DNA from: Olsenella sp. An290
Lineage (GTDB): Bacteria > Actinomycetota > Coriobacteriia > Coriobacteriales > Atopobiaceae
Reading direction: 5' to 3'
DNA length: 64,000 nt
NCBI RefSeq assembly: GCF_002159535.1
Contig: NZ_NFIU01000002.1
Location: forward strand, 231,221-295,220
The notes under the pieces are model-generated. The model was not told where the DNA came from. It did no database searches and saw only the letters and a list, made by a program, of their open reading frames with translations. Position 1 is the first letter of the stretch; every line of letters begins with the position of its first letter. Positions 38,729 through 47,132 of this stretch are shown here, piece after piece. The translations under genes and the position numbers were made by a program.

Positions 38729-39535
38729 GTGCTCAGGTTCCAGAAGTACGTCTGCCCCGAGACCCCACGGGAGGCCTACGACCTCCTGCGGGAGGACCGG
38801 CTCGCCACCGTCGTGGGCGGCATGATGTGGCTGCGCCTCGCCGACCGCACCGCGCCGCTCGGCATCGACCTCTCCCGCTGTGGGCTCGACCGCATCGAGG
38901 AGACCGAGGACGCCTTCCGCATCGGCGCCATGGTGACCCTCGGCCAGCTCGAGCGCCACGAGGCCTTCAGCGCGGCCACGGGCGGCGTCTTCGCCGAGGC
39001 GGTCCGCGACATCGTGGGCACCCAGTTCCGCAACCTCGCCACCGTCGGCGGCTCGGTCTTCTCGCGCATGGGCTTCTCGGACGTGGTCTGCGCGCTGCTC
39101 GCCCTGGACACCGAGGTCGAGCTCGTGGGGGCCGGCACGATGCCCATCATCCCCTTCGTCGAGCGCGGAGCCGGGCGCGACGTCCTCACCCACGTCGTCG
39201 TGCGCAAGCACGCCTACCGTGCGGCCTTCGCCTCCGTGCGCAACGCCGCCACGGACTTCTCCGCGCTCAACGTCGCGGCCGCCTGCTGGCGCGGCTCCTG
39301 GCACGTCACCGTTGGCGCGCGCCCCAAGAAGGCGCAGCTGCTCACCGGCGGCGAGCGCACCCCGCTGCGCGAGCGCTTCTCGCCCGCCGAGCTCGACGCC
39401 GTCTGCGCGTTCGCCGAGAGCCTCGACTTTGGCTCCGACCTGCGCGCGACCGCCGAGTGGCGTCGTTCGGTGACCCCCGCCCTCATCCGCCGTGCCATCG
39501 AGGCCGCGTCCGCCAAGGAGGCCGCCGCATGCTAG
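38729..39535 (+). CDS. Xanthine dehydrogenase-type FAD subunit
   Basis: FAD-binding subunit of a molybdenum hydroxylase, 268 residues (usual 270-300). The flavin motifs are ATVVGGMMWL near the N-terminus (equivalent to the usual GGT) and GTQFRNLATVGGSVFSR, the second FAD motif. The C-terminal CO-dehydrogenase flavoprotein domain is present. The start is a GTG with AGAGGAGGA upstream. It overlaps the next gene by 7 bases, so the two subunits are coupled. Confidence 0.9.
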   Translation: MLRFQKYVCPETPREAYDLLREDRLATVVGGMMWLRLADRTAPLGIDLSRCGLDRIEETEDAFRIGAMVTLGQLERHEAFSAATGGVFAEAVRDIVGTQFRNLATVGGSVFSRMGFSDVVCALLALDTEVELVGAGTMPIIPFVERGAGRDVLTHVVVRKHAYRAAFASVRNAATDFSALNVAAACWRGSWHVTVGARPKKAQLLTGGERTPLRERFSPAELDAVCAFAESLDFGSDLRATAEWRRSVTPALIRRAIEAASAKEAAAC

Positions 39536-42321
39536 TCACCCTCACCCTCAACGGGCGCCGCCTCGCCGAGGACGTCCGCCCCGACATGACCCTCTTCGAC
39601 TTCTGCCGCGCCCACGGCGCGAAGTCCGTGAAGTGCGCCTGCGAGACCTCCAACTGCGGCCTGTGCTCGGTGCTCCTGGACGGCGAGCCCGTGCTCTCCT
39701 GCTCCGTCCTCATGGCGCGCGTGGACGGCCGCGAGGTCACCACCCTCGAGGGCATGGGCGCGGAGCGCGAGCTGCTCGCCCGCTGCCTCGCCGAGGAGGG
39801 CGCCGAGCAGTGCGGCTTCTGCGCGCCGGGCATGGAGGTCGCGGTGCTCGCGCTCGACCGCGCCCACCCGGACGCCGACGACGAGACCATCCGCCGCTAC
39901 CTCTCCGGCAACCTCTGCCGGTGCTCGGGCTACGCGGGCCAGATGCGCGCGATCCGCCGCTTCCTCGCGCGCCACGAAAACGGCGGCGAGCTGCCGCCCC
40001 GCGAGGTGCCCGCCGACGCCACCACGGAGTCGGGCGAGAAGCACCGCGAGATCGCGCGCCCCGTGGCCAAGAAGGACTCCGAGGCCCTGCTCGCCGGCAG
40101 GCCCGTCTACACCGCCGACCTCGCGCCCGAGGACGCGCTCGTGGTGAGGCTCGTGCGCTCCAAGCACGCCAACGCCCTCGTGACCGCCGTCGACGCCGAG
40201 GCGGCGCGCGCCATCCCCGGCGTCGTGGCCGTCTTTGGGCCGGACGACGTGCCGCACCACCGCTTCACGCTGGCCGGGCAGTCCTTCCCCGAGCCGAGCC
40301 CCTACGACACGGTCCTTCTCGACAGGCACGTGCGCTACGTGGGCGACGAGGTGGCGATCGTCGTGGCCGAGACCGCCGAGGCGGCCGACGCGGCCGTGCG
40401 CGCCGTGAAGGTGTCCTACGAGGTGCTCCCCGCCGTGATCTCCATGGACCACGCCCTCGACGCCGAGGTCGTGGTCCACGACGAGGACGACTGGACCCCC
40501 GGCGGCGACAAGTCCGGCGACCCCAGCCGCAACCTCGTGGCGCACGGCGAGCGCGTCCACGGGGACCTCGACGCCGCCTTTGCCGCCTCCGACGTGGTGA
40601 TCGAGCGCACCTACCGCACCCAGGCCACCGAGCAGGCCATGATGGAGACGTTCCGCTCCTTTGCCTACACCGACGCCTTCGGCCGCGTGACCGTGGTGAG
40701 CTCCACCCAGGTGCCCTTCCACATCCGCCGCCAGGTGGCCACGGCGCTGGGCCTGCCCAAGCACCAGGTGCGCGTCATCAAGCCGCGCGTGGGCGGCGGC
40801 TTTGGCGCCAAGCAGAGCGGCTGCAACGAGGCCTTCGCCGCCTTTGCCGCGATGAGGACCGGGCGGCCGTGCGTGTGCACCTACACGCGCGAGGAGACCA
40901 TGTGCTGCTCCAACACGCGCCACGAGATGCGCCTCACGGTGCGCGTGGGCGCGCGGCGCGATGGCACGATTGAGGCCATCGACCTCTCCGTTCTCTCCAA
41001 CGCCGGCGCCTACGGCTACCACGCCACCACCACGGTGACGCTCGCCGGCGGCAAGGCGCTGCCCATCTACAACCACGCCGTGGCGAGCCGCTTCTCCTAC
41101 GACGTGGTCTACACCAACACCACGCCGGGCGGCGCCTACCGCGGCTACGGCGCCACGCAGGGCTGCTTTGCCGTGGAGTCCGCGGTGAACGAGCTTGCCG
41201 ACGAGCTTGGCATGGACCCGTGCGAGCTGCGCCTCAAGAACCTCGTGAAGCCCGGCGAGACCCTCTGGCAGCTGAACGACGAGCACCTCTACAGCTGCCG
41301 CCTCGACGAGTGCCTCGGGCGCGCGATGGACCTGGTGGGCTGGCGCGACCGGCCGCTTTGCGAGGACCTCGGCGACCGGGTGCGCGGCCTGGGCGTGGCC
41401 CTCACCATGCAGGGCTCCGGCATCGCGATGGTGGACATCGCCAACGTGGACATCCGCCTGGAGGACGACGGCTTCTACGTGCTCTCCATCGGCGCCACCG
41501 ACGTGGGCACCGGCGCGGACACGATCCTTGCCCAGATGGCGGCCGAGGCGCTGGGCTGCGGCGTGGACCGCATCGTCACCAAGGGCGTGGACACCGACAC
41601 CTCCCCCTTCGACACCGGCGCCTACGCCTCCTCCGGCACCTACACCACGGGCGGCGCCGTCGTGCGCGCGGCCGAGGACCTCATCCGGCAGATCCGCGAG
41701 CAGGCGGCGCGCGTGTGGGGCGTGACGGCCGACGACGTGGAGTTCGACGGCGAGTCCATACGCTGCGTGGGCACGGACGGCGCCGAGCAGGAGATGACGG
41801 TCGCGGCGCTCGCCAACAGGCTCATCGGCTTTGGCCTCAACCCCGGCATGCTCGAGGGCCACGGCACCAACGCCCAGCCCACCTCGCCCCCGCCCTACAT
41901 GGCCGGCATCGCCGAGGTCGAGGTCGACAAGGCCACGGGCCTCGTGCGCGTGACCGACTACGCGGCCGTCGTGGACTGCGGCACCGTCATCAACCCGGCG
42001 CTCGCGCGCGTGCAGGCCGAGGGCGGCATCGCCCAGGGCATCGGCATGGCGCTCACCGAGGACGTCTCCCGCGACGAGAAGGGGCGCCTGCGCACCGGGT
42101 CGTTCATGACCTACAAGCTGCCCTGCCGCCTGGACGTGCCCGAGCCGCGCGTGGAGTTCATGCCGAGCTTCGAGCCCACGGGGCCCTTCGGCGCCAAGTC
42201 CATCGGCGAGGTCGTCATCAACACGCCGTCGCCCGCCATCATGAGCGCCGTGGCCCACGCGACGGGCCGCTACGTGCGCGCGCTGCCCATCACGCCGAGC
42301 AAGGTCCTTCTCGGCGAGTAG
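39529..42321 (+). CDS. Fused 2Fe-2S / molybdopterin subunit of a xanthine dehydrogenase-like enzyme
   Basis: 930 residues. Residues 1-160 form the iron-sulfur part: CETSNCGLC with a further Cys at 58, then CGFCAPGMEV and NLCRCSGY for the second cluster. From about 180 comes the molybdenum domain: GGGFGAKQSG, TTPGGAYRGYGATQ with the substrate-site Arg, a GTGADT segment, QGIGMALTED, and GPFGAKSIGEVVINTPSPAI with the catalytic Glu. Purine or aromatic aldehyde/heterocycle hydroxylation is the family role; the substrate is undecided. In many bacteria these parts are separate genes. No molybdenum cofactor or XdhC gene is nearby. The ATG has AAGGAGG upstream. Confidence 0.92.
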   Translation: MLVTLTLNGRRLAEDVRPDMTLFDFCRAHGAKSVKCACETSNCGLCSVLLDGEPVLSCSVLMARVDGREVTTLEGMGAERELLARCLAEEGAEQCGFCAPGMEVAVLALDRAHPDADDETIRRYLSGNLCRCSGYAGQMRAIRRFLARHENGGELPPREVPADATTESGEKHREIARPVAKKDSEALLAGRPVYTADLAPEDALVVRLVRSKHANALVTAVDAEAARAIPGVVAVFGPDDVPHHRFTLAGQSFPEPSPYDTVLLDRHVRYVGDEVAIVVAETAEAADAAVRAVKVSYEVLPAVISMDHALDAEVVVHDEDDWTPGGDKSGDPSRNLVAHGERVHGDLDAAFAASDVVIERTYRTQATEQAMMETFRSFAYTDAFGRVTVVSSTQVPFHIRRQVATALGLPKHQVRVIKPRVGGGFGAKQSGCNEAFAAFAAMRTGRPCVCTYTREETMCCSNTRHEMRLTVRVGARRDGTIEAIDLSVLSNAGAYGYHATTTVTLAGGKALPIYNHAVASRFSYDVVYTNTTPGGAYRGYGATQGCFAVESAVNELADELGMDPCELRLKNLVKPGETLWQLNDEHLYSCRLDECLGRAMDLVGWRDRPLCEDLGDRVRGLGVALTMQGSGIAMVDIANVDIRLEDDGFYVLSIGATDVGTGADTILAQMAAEALGCGVDRIVTKGVDTDTSPFDTGAYASSGTYTTGGAVVRAAEDLIRQIREQAARVWGVTADDVEFDGESIRCVGTDGAEQEMTVAALANRLIGFGLNPGMLEGHGTNAQPTSPPPYMAGIAEVEVDKATGLVRVTDYAAVVDCGTVINPALARVQAEGGIAQGIGMALTEDVSRDEKGRLRTGSFMTYKLPCRLDVPEPRVEFMPSFEPTGPFGAKSIGEVVINTPSPAIMSAVAHATGRYVRALPITPSKVLLGE

Positions 42322-42365
42322 GCGCCGCGGGGCGCGGGCGGATACGCAACCTGGGATTGTCGGAC

Positions 42366-42407
42366 ATCCCCGTCTACGCATGCTCTGGACCATGCGTAGA
42401 CGGGGAT
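42366..42407. repeat. Perfect 17-bp inverted repeat
   Basis: Arms 42366-42382 and 42391-42407 pair without mismatch around an 8-base loop in the 283-base gap after the molybdenum hydroxylase. CCCGTCATTTT follows on the plus strand, so it may terminate that operon. GATGTCCGGA-like words recur at about 42356, 42479 and 42504. The surrounding stretch is richer in A and T than the genes on either side. Confidence 0.7.
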
Positions 42408-42567
42408 TTCCCGTCATTTTGCGCGCTTTTCGGCAGCCACGTATCCGATGGTTCAACTTATATGACGCGCAAACGGCGATGTCCGGAAACGGTAAGCTAC
42501 GCATGTCCGGAGGGTAAGGCCACTCCCTGCGGAGGGGGCGAGAAGGACCTCGGCGCGGGCGGCGCGC

Positions 42568-42573
42568 TAGAAT
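42568..42573 (+). promoter_or_regulatory. -10 box of the ABC exporter operon
   Basis: TAGAAT 31 bases before the ATG at 42605. Confidence 0.4.
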
Positions 42574-42604
42574 TGTGCGGGTTTACGTTCTTCTCGGAGG
42601 CTGC

Positions 42605-44332
42605 ATGTTCAAGCTCAGGCGCTACCTCGCGGGACACTACGCAGAGTGCGTGCTCGCCCCGCTGTTCAAGATGCTGGAGGCGCTGCTCCAGCTCCTCGTT
42701 CCGCTTGTCATGGCGCAGGTCATCGACGTGGGCATCGCGAACCGCGACGCATCGTACGTGCTCGCCCACGGCGCACTGCTCGTGCTCATGGGCGTCTTTG
42801 CCTGGACGGTCGCCGTCACGGCGCAGTACTTCTGCTCCAAGCTTGCCTCGGCCTTCGGGACCGCGCTGCGCGATGACCTCTTCGCGCACGTCCTCACGCT
42901 CTCGCGCGAGGACGTCGAGCGGCTGGGGCGCGCGACCCTCGTCACGCGCATCACCAACGACTCGCAGCAGGTCCAGGACGGGCTCAACATGTTCTTCAGG
43001 CTCATCCTGCGCTCGCCCTTCGTGACCTTTGGCACCGTGGTGGCGGCGTTTCTGGTGGACGGGCCGGAGGGCGCGGCGCTGCTTGCCGCCGTGCTGGTCT
43101 CGGGGGCGCTCATCATGGGGTTCATGCGCGTCACCACCGGGCGGTACCGCTCGATTCAGCAGGGCCTCGACGAGGTGCTCCTGCGCACCACGGAAAGCCT
43201 CGAGGGCGTCCGGGTGCTGCGGGCGTTTCGGCGCGAGGCGGACGAGCGGGGGCGCTTTGCGGAGGTCGCCGGGACCGTGCGCGACCGGCAGGTCTCGACG
43301 GGCTACCTCTCCGGCCTTGTGAACCCGCTCACCTACGTCACCATCAACTGCGGCCTCATCGCGCTGCTCTGGGTGGGCGGGCTCCAGGTGAACGTGGGCA
43401 ACCTCACGCAGGGCCAGCTCGTCGCGCTGGTGAGCTACGTGAGCCAGGCGCTCGTCGAGCTCCTCAAGCTGACCAACCTCATCGTGCTGCTCTCCAAGGC
43501 GTCGGCCTGCGCGCGGCGCCTGAACGAGGTCTTTGAGACGCGGCCGTCGCTCTCCGACGGCGCGGGCGAGGCCGGGCTCCCGGCGGGCGCTCCCGCGCTG
43601 GCCTTCGACGACGTGAGCTTCACCTATCCCGACGGGGCGGGGCGCGCGCTCTCCCACGTGAGCTTCTCCCTGGCGGCGGGCGGGACGCTCGGCGTGATCG
43701 GCGGCACGGGCTCGGGCAAGTCCACGCTCGCGAGCCTGGCGATGCGCTTCTACGACGCGAGCGCGGGCACGGTCCGCGTGGGGGGAGAAGACGTTCGCGG
43801 CCTCACGCGGAAGAGCCTCAGGCGCGTCGTCTCGCTCGTGGAGCAGGGGGCGACGCTCTTCTCGGGCACCGTCGGGTCAAACCTGCGCTGGGGGGACCCG
43901 GAGGCGGACGAGGCGGCCCTCGCGGGCGCGCTCGCCACGGCGCAGGCCGCGGGAGTCGTCGAGGGGAAGGGCGGCCTCGAGGCCGAGGTCGAGCAGTTCG
44001 GGCGCAACTTCTCCGGGGGCCAGCGACAGCGGCTCGCCATAGCGCGGACGCTCGCGCGGCGGCCGGGCGTCCTCATCCTTGACGACGCGTCCTCGGCGCT
44101 CGACTTTGCCACGGACGCCGCGCTGCGGCGCGCCATCCGTCACGACTGCGCGGGGACGGCCGTCGTCACGATTTCGCAGCGCGTCGCCGCCGTCCGCCAC
44201 GCCGACCAGATCCTCGTTCTTGACGGAGGGCGCCAGGTGGGGCTGGGCACCCATGAGGAGCTGCTCGAGGGGTGCCCGGTCTATCGGGAGATCTGCGAGT
44301 CGCAGCTCACGGCCGAGGAGGTGGCGCGATGA
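42605..44332 (+). CDS. ABC exporter half-transporter, subunit 1 (degenerate catalytic site)
   Basis: Fused membrane and ATPase half-transporter, 575 residues. Six helices occupy about residues 15-300; the ATPase has Walker A GGTGSGKST, Q-loop LVEQGATLF, signature FSGGQRQR and Walker B VLILDDASSALD. The catalytic Glu after Walker B is Asp and the switch position reads TISQRV instead of His, so its own ATP site should be slow or inactive, as in TM287-type heterodimers. The ATG follows TCGGAGG. The partner starts in a 4-base overlap (ATGA). The cargo, drug or peptide, is unknown. Confidence 0.92.
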   Translation: MFKLRRYLAGHYAECVLAPLFKMLEALLQLLVPLVMAQVIDVGIANRDASYVLAHGALLVLMGVFAWTVAVTAQYFCSKLASAFGTALRDDLFAHVLTLSREDVERLGRATLVTRITNDSQQVQDGLNMFFRLILRSPFVTFGTVVAAFLVDGPEGAALLAAVLVSGALIMGFMRVTTGRYRSIQQGLDEVLLRTTESLEGVRVLRAFRREADERGRFAEVAGTVRDRQVSTGYLSGLVNPLTYVTINCGLIALLWVGGLQVNVGNLTQGQLVALVSYVSQALVELLKLTNLIVLLSKASACARRLNEVFETRPSLSDGAGEAGLPAGAPALAFDDVSFTYPDGAGRALSHVSFSLAAGGTLGVIGGTGSGKSTLASLAMRFYDASAGTVRVGGEDVRGLTRKSLRRVVSLVEQGATLFSGTVGSNLRWGDPEADEAALAGALATAQAAGVVEGKGGLEAEVEQFGRNFSGGQRQRLAIARTLARRPGVLILDDASSALDFATDAALRRAIRHDCAGTAVVTISQRVAAVRHADQILVLDGGRQVGLGTHEELLEGCPVYREICESQLTAEEVAR

Positions 44333-46095
44333 GGGGCTTGCGCGGGAAGGCCGCGGTGAGCGGGGACGCGACGGTCCGGCGCATTGCCGGGCTCTTCTCG
44401 GGGCGGACGGGCAGCGTGCTCGCGGCGGGGCTCCTTGCCGTGGCCGTCGTGGTGGGCACGCTCTTGCTCCCGGTGCTCTCGGGGCGCGCGGTCGACTGCG
44501 TCGTGGGGCCGGGGCAGGTGGACTTCTCGGGGCTGTTCCGCGCGCTCGCCCTGATTGCGTGCGCGCTCGGGGCGACGGCGGCCTGCCAGTGGGCGCTCAC
44601 CGCCGTGACCAACCGGCTCGCCTTTGGCGCGGTCCTGAGCCTGCGCTGCCGGGCGTTCGACCACCTCCAGGAGCTCCCCCTCTCCTACCTTGACTCCCAC
44701 GGGCACGGCGACCTGGCGAGCCGCATCGTCACGGACGCCGACCAGCTCACCAACGGCCTGCTCATGGCCTTCCAGCAGCTGCCCGTGGGTATCCTCACGA
44801 TCGTGGTCACGCTCGTCTTCATGTTCGTGCTGAACCCCGCCATCGCGGCCGTGGTGGCGCTGCTCACGCCCATCTCCATCTTCACCGCGCGGTTCATCGC
44901 CGCGCACAGCGCGAGGCACTTCTCCGGCCAGACGCGCCTGCGCGGCGAGCTCACCGCCTACGTCGAGGAGATGGTGGGCGGGATCTCCGCCGTCGAGACC
45001 TTCCAGGTGCAGGAGGCCGTTCGGGAGCGGTTTGCCCGCACGGACGCGGAGCTGGGGCAGGAGAGCTTCAAGGCGGTCTTCTTCTCGTCCCTCGTGAACC
45101 CCACCACGCGCTTTGCCAACGCGCTCGTATACGCCGCGATCGGCATCTTTGGGGCGTTCGTGGCCATGGCGGGCGGAATCACGGTGGGCGGGCTCTCGGC
45201 GTTCCTCGGCTACGCGGACCAGTACGCCAAGCCCTTCAACGACATCTCCGGCGTGGCCACGGAGCTGCAGAACTCCGTGGCGTGCGCGCGGCGGCTCTTC
45301 GAGCTCATCGACGAGCCGGCCGAGGAGCCGGACGCGGCGGACGCCGCCGTGCTGGCCGAGCCGCGCGGCGAGGTGCGACTGGACCACGTGGCCTTTGGGT
45401 ACGAGCCCGGTCGTCCGGTGCTGCGCGACGTCGACCTTGCGGTGCGTCCCGGCCAGCGCATCGCGCTCGTAGGCGAGACGGGCTGCGGAAAGACGACGCT
45501 CATCAACCTCATCATGCGCTTCTACGACGTGAGCGGGGGCGCCGTGATGGTGGACGGCCGCGACGTCCGATCCTGGACTCGCGAGAGCCTGCGCGGCGCA
45601 TGGGGCATGGTCCTGCAGGACTCGTGGGTGCGGAGGGCCACCGTCCGCGAAAACGTGGGCATGGGGCGCCCCGACGCCACGCTCGAGGAGGTGCGCGCCG
45701 CATGCCGCGAGGCCTATGCGGACGACTTCGTCATGCGGCTGCCGCAGGGCTATGACACCGTTCTCGACGGCTCCGCCTCGCTCTCCGCGGGGCAGCTGCA
45801 GCTCCTGTGCATCGCACGCGTGATGCTCGCGCGTCCGAGCATGCTCATCCTCGACGAGGCCACGTCCAACATCGACACCCGCACCGAGCTCCTGGTACAG
45901 CGGGCGCTCGCGCGGCTCATGGAGGGCCGGACGAGCTTCGTCGTGGCGCACCGCCTCTCCACCGTACGTGACGCGGACCTCATCTGCGTCATAGCCGACG
46001 GCGTGATCGCCGAGCGCGGGACGCACGAGGAGCTGCTTGCCGCGGGAGGCCGTTACCGGCGCATCTACGAGGCGCAGTTCGCTCCGACGGAGTAG
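44329..46095 (+). CDS. ABC exporter half-transporter, subunit 2 (catalytic site intact)
   Basis: Partner of subunit 1, 588 residues. Six-helix membrane domain, then Walker A GETGCGKTT, Q-loop LQDSWVRRATV, signature LSAGQLQL and Walker B MLILDEATSNIDT with the catalytic Glu, plus switch His in VVAHRLSTVRDAD. The signature motif deviates from LSGGQ at the third position. In a heterodimer this weak signature faces the weak Walker site of subunit 1, and the good signature of subunit 1 faces this intact site. Confidence 0.92.
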   Translation: MRGLRGKAAVSGDATVRRIAGLFSGRTGSVLAAGLLAVAVVVGTLLLPVLSGRAVDCVVGPGQVDFSGLFRALALIACALGATAACQWALTAVTNRLAFGAVLSLRCRAFDHLQELPLSYLDSHGHGDLASRIVTDADQLTNGLLMAFQQLPVGILTIVVTLVFMFVLNPAIAAVVALLTPISIFTARFIAAHSARHFSGQTRLRGELTAYVEEMVGGISAVETFQVQEAVRERFARTDAELGQESFKAVFFSSLVNPTTRFANALVYAAIGIFGAFVAMAGGITVGGLSAFLGYADQYAKPFNDISGVATELQNSVACARRLFELIDEPAEEPDAADAAVLAEPRGEVRLDHVAFGYEPGRPVLRDVDLAVRPGQRIALVGETGCGKTTLINLIMRFYDVSGGAVMVDGRDVRSWTRESLRGAWGMVLQDSWVRRATVRENVGMGRPDATLEEVRAACREAYADDFVMRLPQGYDTVLDGSASLSAGQLQLLCIARVMLARPSMLILDEATSNIDTRTELLVQRALARLMEGRTSFVVAHRLSTVRDADLICVIADGVIAERGTHEELLAAGGRYRRIYEAQFAPTE

Positions 46096-46118
46096 GCAGT
46101 GAGGCCGGGGCCGCAGGC

Positions 46119-46328
46119 CTAGAGACCCCGCACGGCGAGGCGGGCGTCGATCTCCCTGAGCGTGACGCGCGCCGCAAAAAGCTGCCGGTAAGTCGCCGTC
46201 TTCACCCTGCCCTGGGCGGCGAGCTCGTCCATGCGCGCCCGCGTGGCGTCGAGCTCGGCGCGCACGTCGGCCGCAAACGCATCGAAGGCGGCAAGGCGCT
46301 CCGCATCCGGAAGGGGCACCCCCGCCAT
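46119..46328 (-). CDS. Small hypothetical helical protein
   Basis: 69 residues beginning MAGVPLPDAERLAAFDAFAA, predicted almost wholly alpha-helical and charged (DELAAQGRVKTATYRQLFAARVTLREIDAR), resembling a short coiled coil. The ATG overlaps the stop of the MIF-like gene (TGATG), which argues that it is a real second cistron. No family recognised. Confidence 0.6.
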   Translation of the reverse strand: MAGVPLPDAERLAAFDAFAADVRAELDATRARMDELAAQGRVKTATYRQLFAARVTLREIDARLAVRGL

Positions 46329-46678
46329 CAGAAGTTCGCCCCGTTCCAGCCAAAGTTGGCGGTCGCCCCGTAGCTTAGGTAGAGTCGCGCAGGGCCCACG
46401 CCGAGCTCGCGGGCGATCACCGGCGTGACCTCCTCGGTGAAGCGCTCCCACGCGGACGAGGGAACCTCGCCGCGGGAGAAGACGCCCACCTCGACGTAGG
46501 CCGAGGGGGCCGAGTCATCCCCCGCAAAGTAGATGGGGGTCGACTCGTCGAAGAGGCACATGAGCCAAGCCTCGGACTTCCCGGGAATAGCCTCGATGGC
46601 GCGGCCGTAGGCCTCCTTCAGGGCAAGGCGGGCGGCGGGCGGGATGGCCTCCGAGCAGTAGGTGTGGACGACGGGCAT
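46328..46678 (-). CDS. MIF-like tautomerase
   Basis: 116 residues aligning over their length with macrophage migration inhibitory factor / phenylpyruvate tautomerase. The protein begins MPVVHTYC, so the catalytic N-terminal Pro would be exposed after Met removal, and it ends YLSYGATANFGWNGANF, matching the conserved C-terminal strand of MIF. Tautomerase-superfamily trimers act on enol/keto acids. The ATG at 46678 follows GAGAGGAG. It forms a two-gene unit with the small helical protein. A bacterial MIF homologue could act in metabolism or on a host; nothing here decides. Confidence 0.82.
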   Translation of the reverse strand: MPVVHTYCSEAIPPAARLALKEAYGRAIEAIPGKSEAWLMCLFDESTPIYFAGDDSAPSAYVEVGVFSRGEVPSSAWERFTEEVTPVIARELGVGPARLYLSYGATANFGWNGANF

Positions 46679-46706
46679 GGGGTCTCCTCTCTCTTGACCT
46701 GCTGAC

Positions 46707-46712
46707 AGGATA
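46707..46712 (-). promoter_or_regulatory. -10 box of the MIF-like gene
   Basis: TATCCT on the minus strand, 28 bases upstream of the ATG at 46678. Confidence 0.35.
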
Positions 46713-46859
46713 GCCCACGGAGGCGCCTGCGCCGCGCGGCGGGGATGCGGGCGGGCTCGCGGCTCGCCTGGGCGGGCCCGTGCGGGCGCGAAGGGCGGGG
46801 CCGATGCCTTCTCGGAGGGCGGGACGGCGGGACGCCCACGCGACAGCGCGCAGAACGGG

Positions 46860-47058
46860 CCTTCTGGTAGTGAAGCGGCCTCGTCGATGTGCAGAAACCC
46901 TCTTCTGGCAGTGGCATTCCGAGACCTGAGCCGGCACGAGTTGCGCAAACGCCCTGGATTGGCAACAAAATTAAAACCATCTGCGCCTGAACGGCGGGTT
47001 TTCCCACTACCAGAACGCGGTTATTGCACATCTCCGGCGGCAGTTCACTACCAAAAGG
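46860..47058. repeat. Inverted-repeat element (~60-bp arms) upstream of the helicase
   Basis: A left arm at 46860-46918 and a right arm at 46999-47058 are imperfect inverted copies. Each has two CACTRCCARAA-type words with TGCACATC between them. The centre (46919-46998) is AT-richer than its surroundings. The element fills most of the 454-base gap between the divergent MIF-like and helicase genes and stops 34 bases before the helicase -10 box. A MITE-like or regulatory element is possible; no transposase or flanking duplication was seen. Confidence 0.6.
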
Positions 47059-47091
47059 GGCAAACTGCGCACATTCGCGGCACTGCGATGG

Positions 47092-47097
47092 TATATC
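47092..47097 (+). promoter_or_regulatory. -10 box of the helicase gene
   Basis: TATATC 35 bases before the ATG at 47133, supporting that start over upstream in-frame ATGs. Confidence 0.35.
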
Positions 47098-47132
47098 GTC
47101 AGAAAAACACGGGCAAGAGGCGGGAGGCCACC

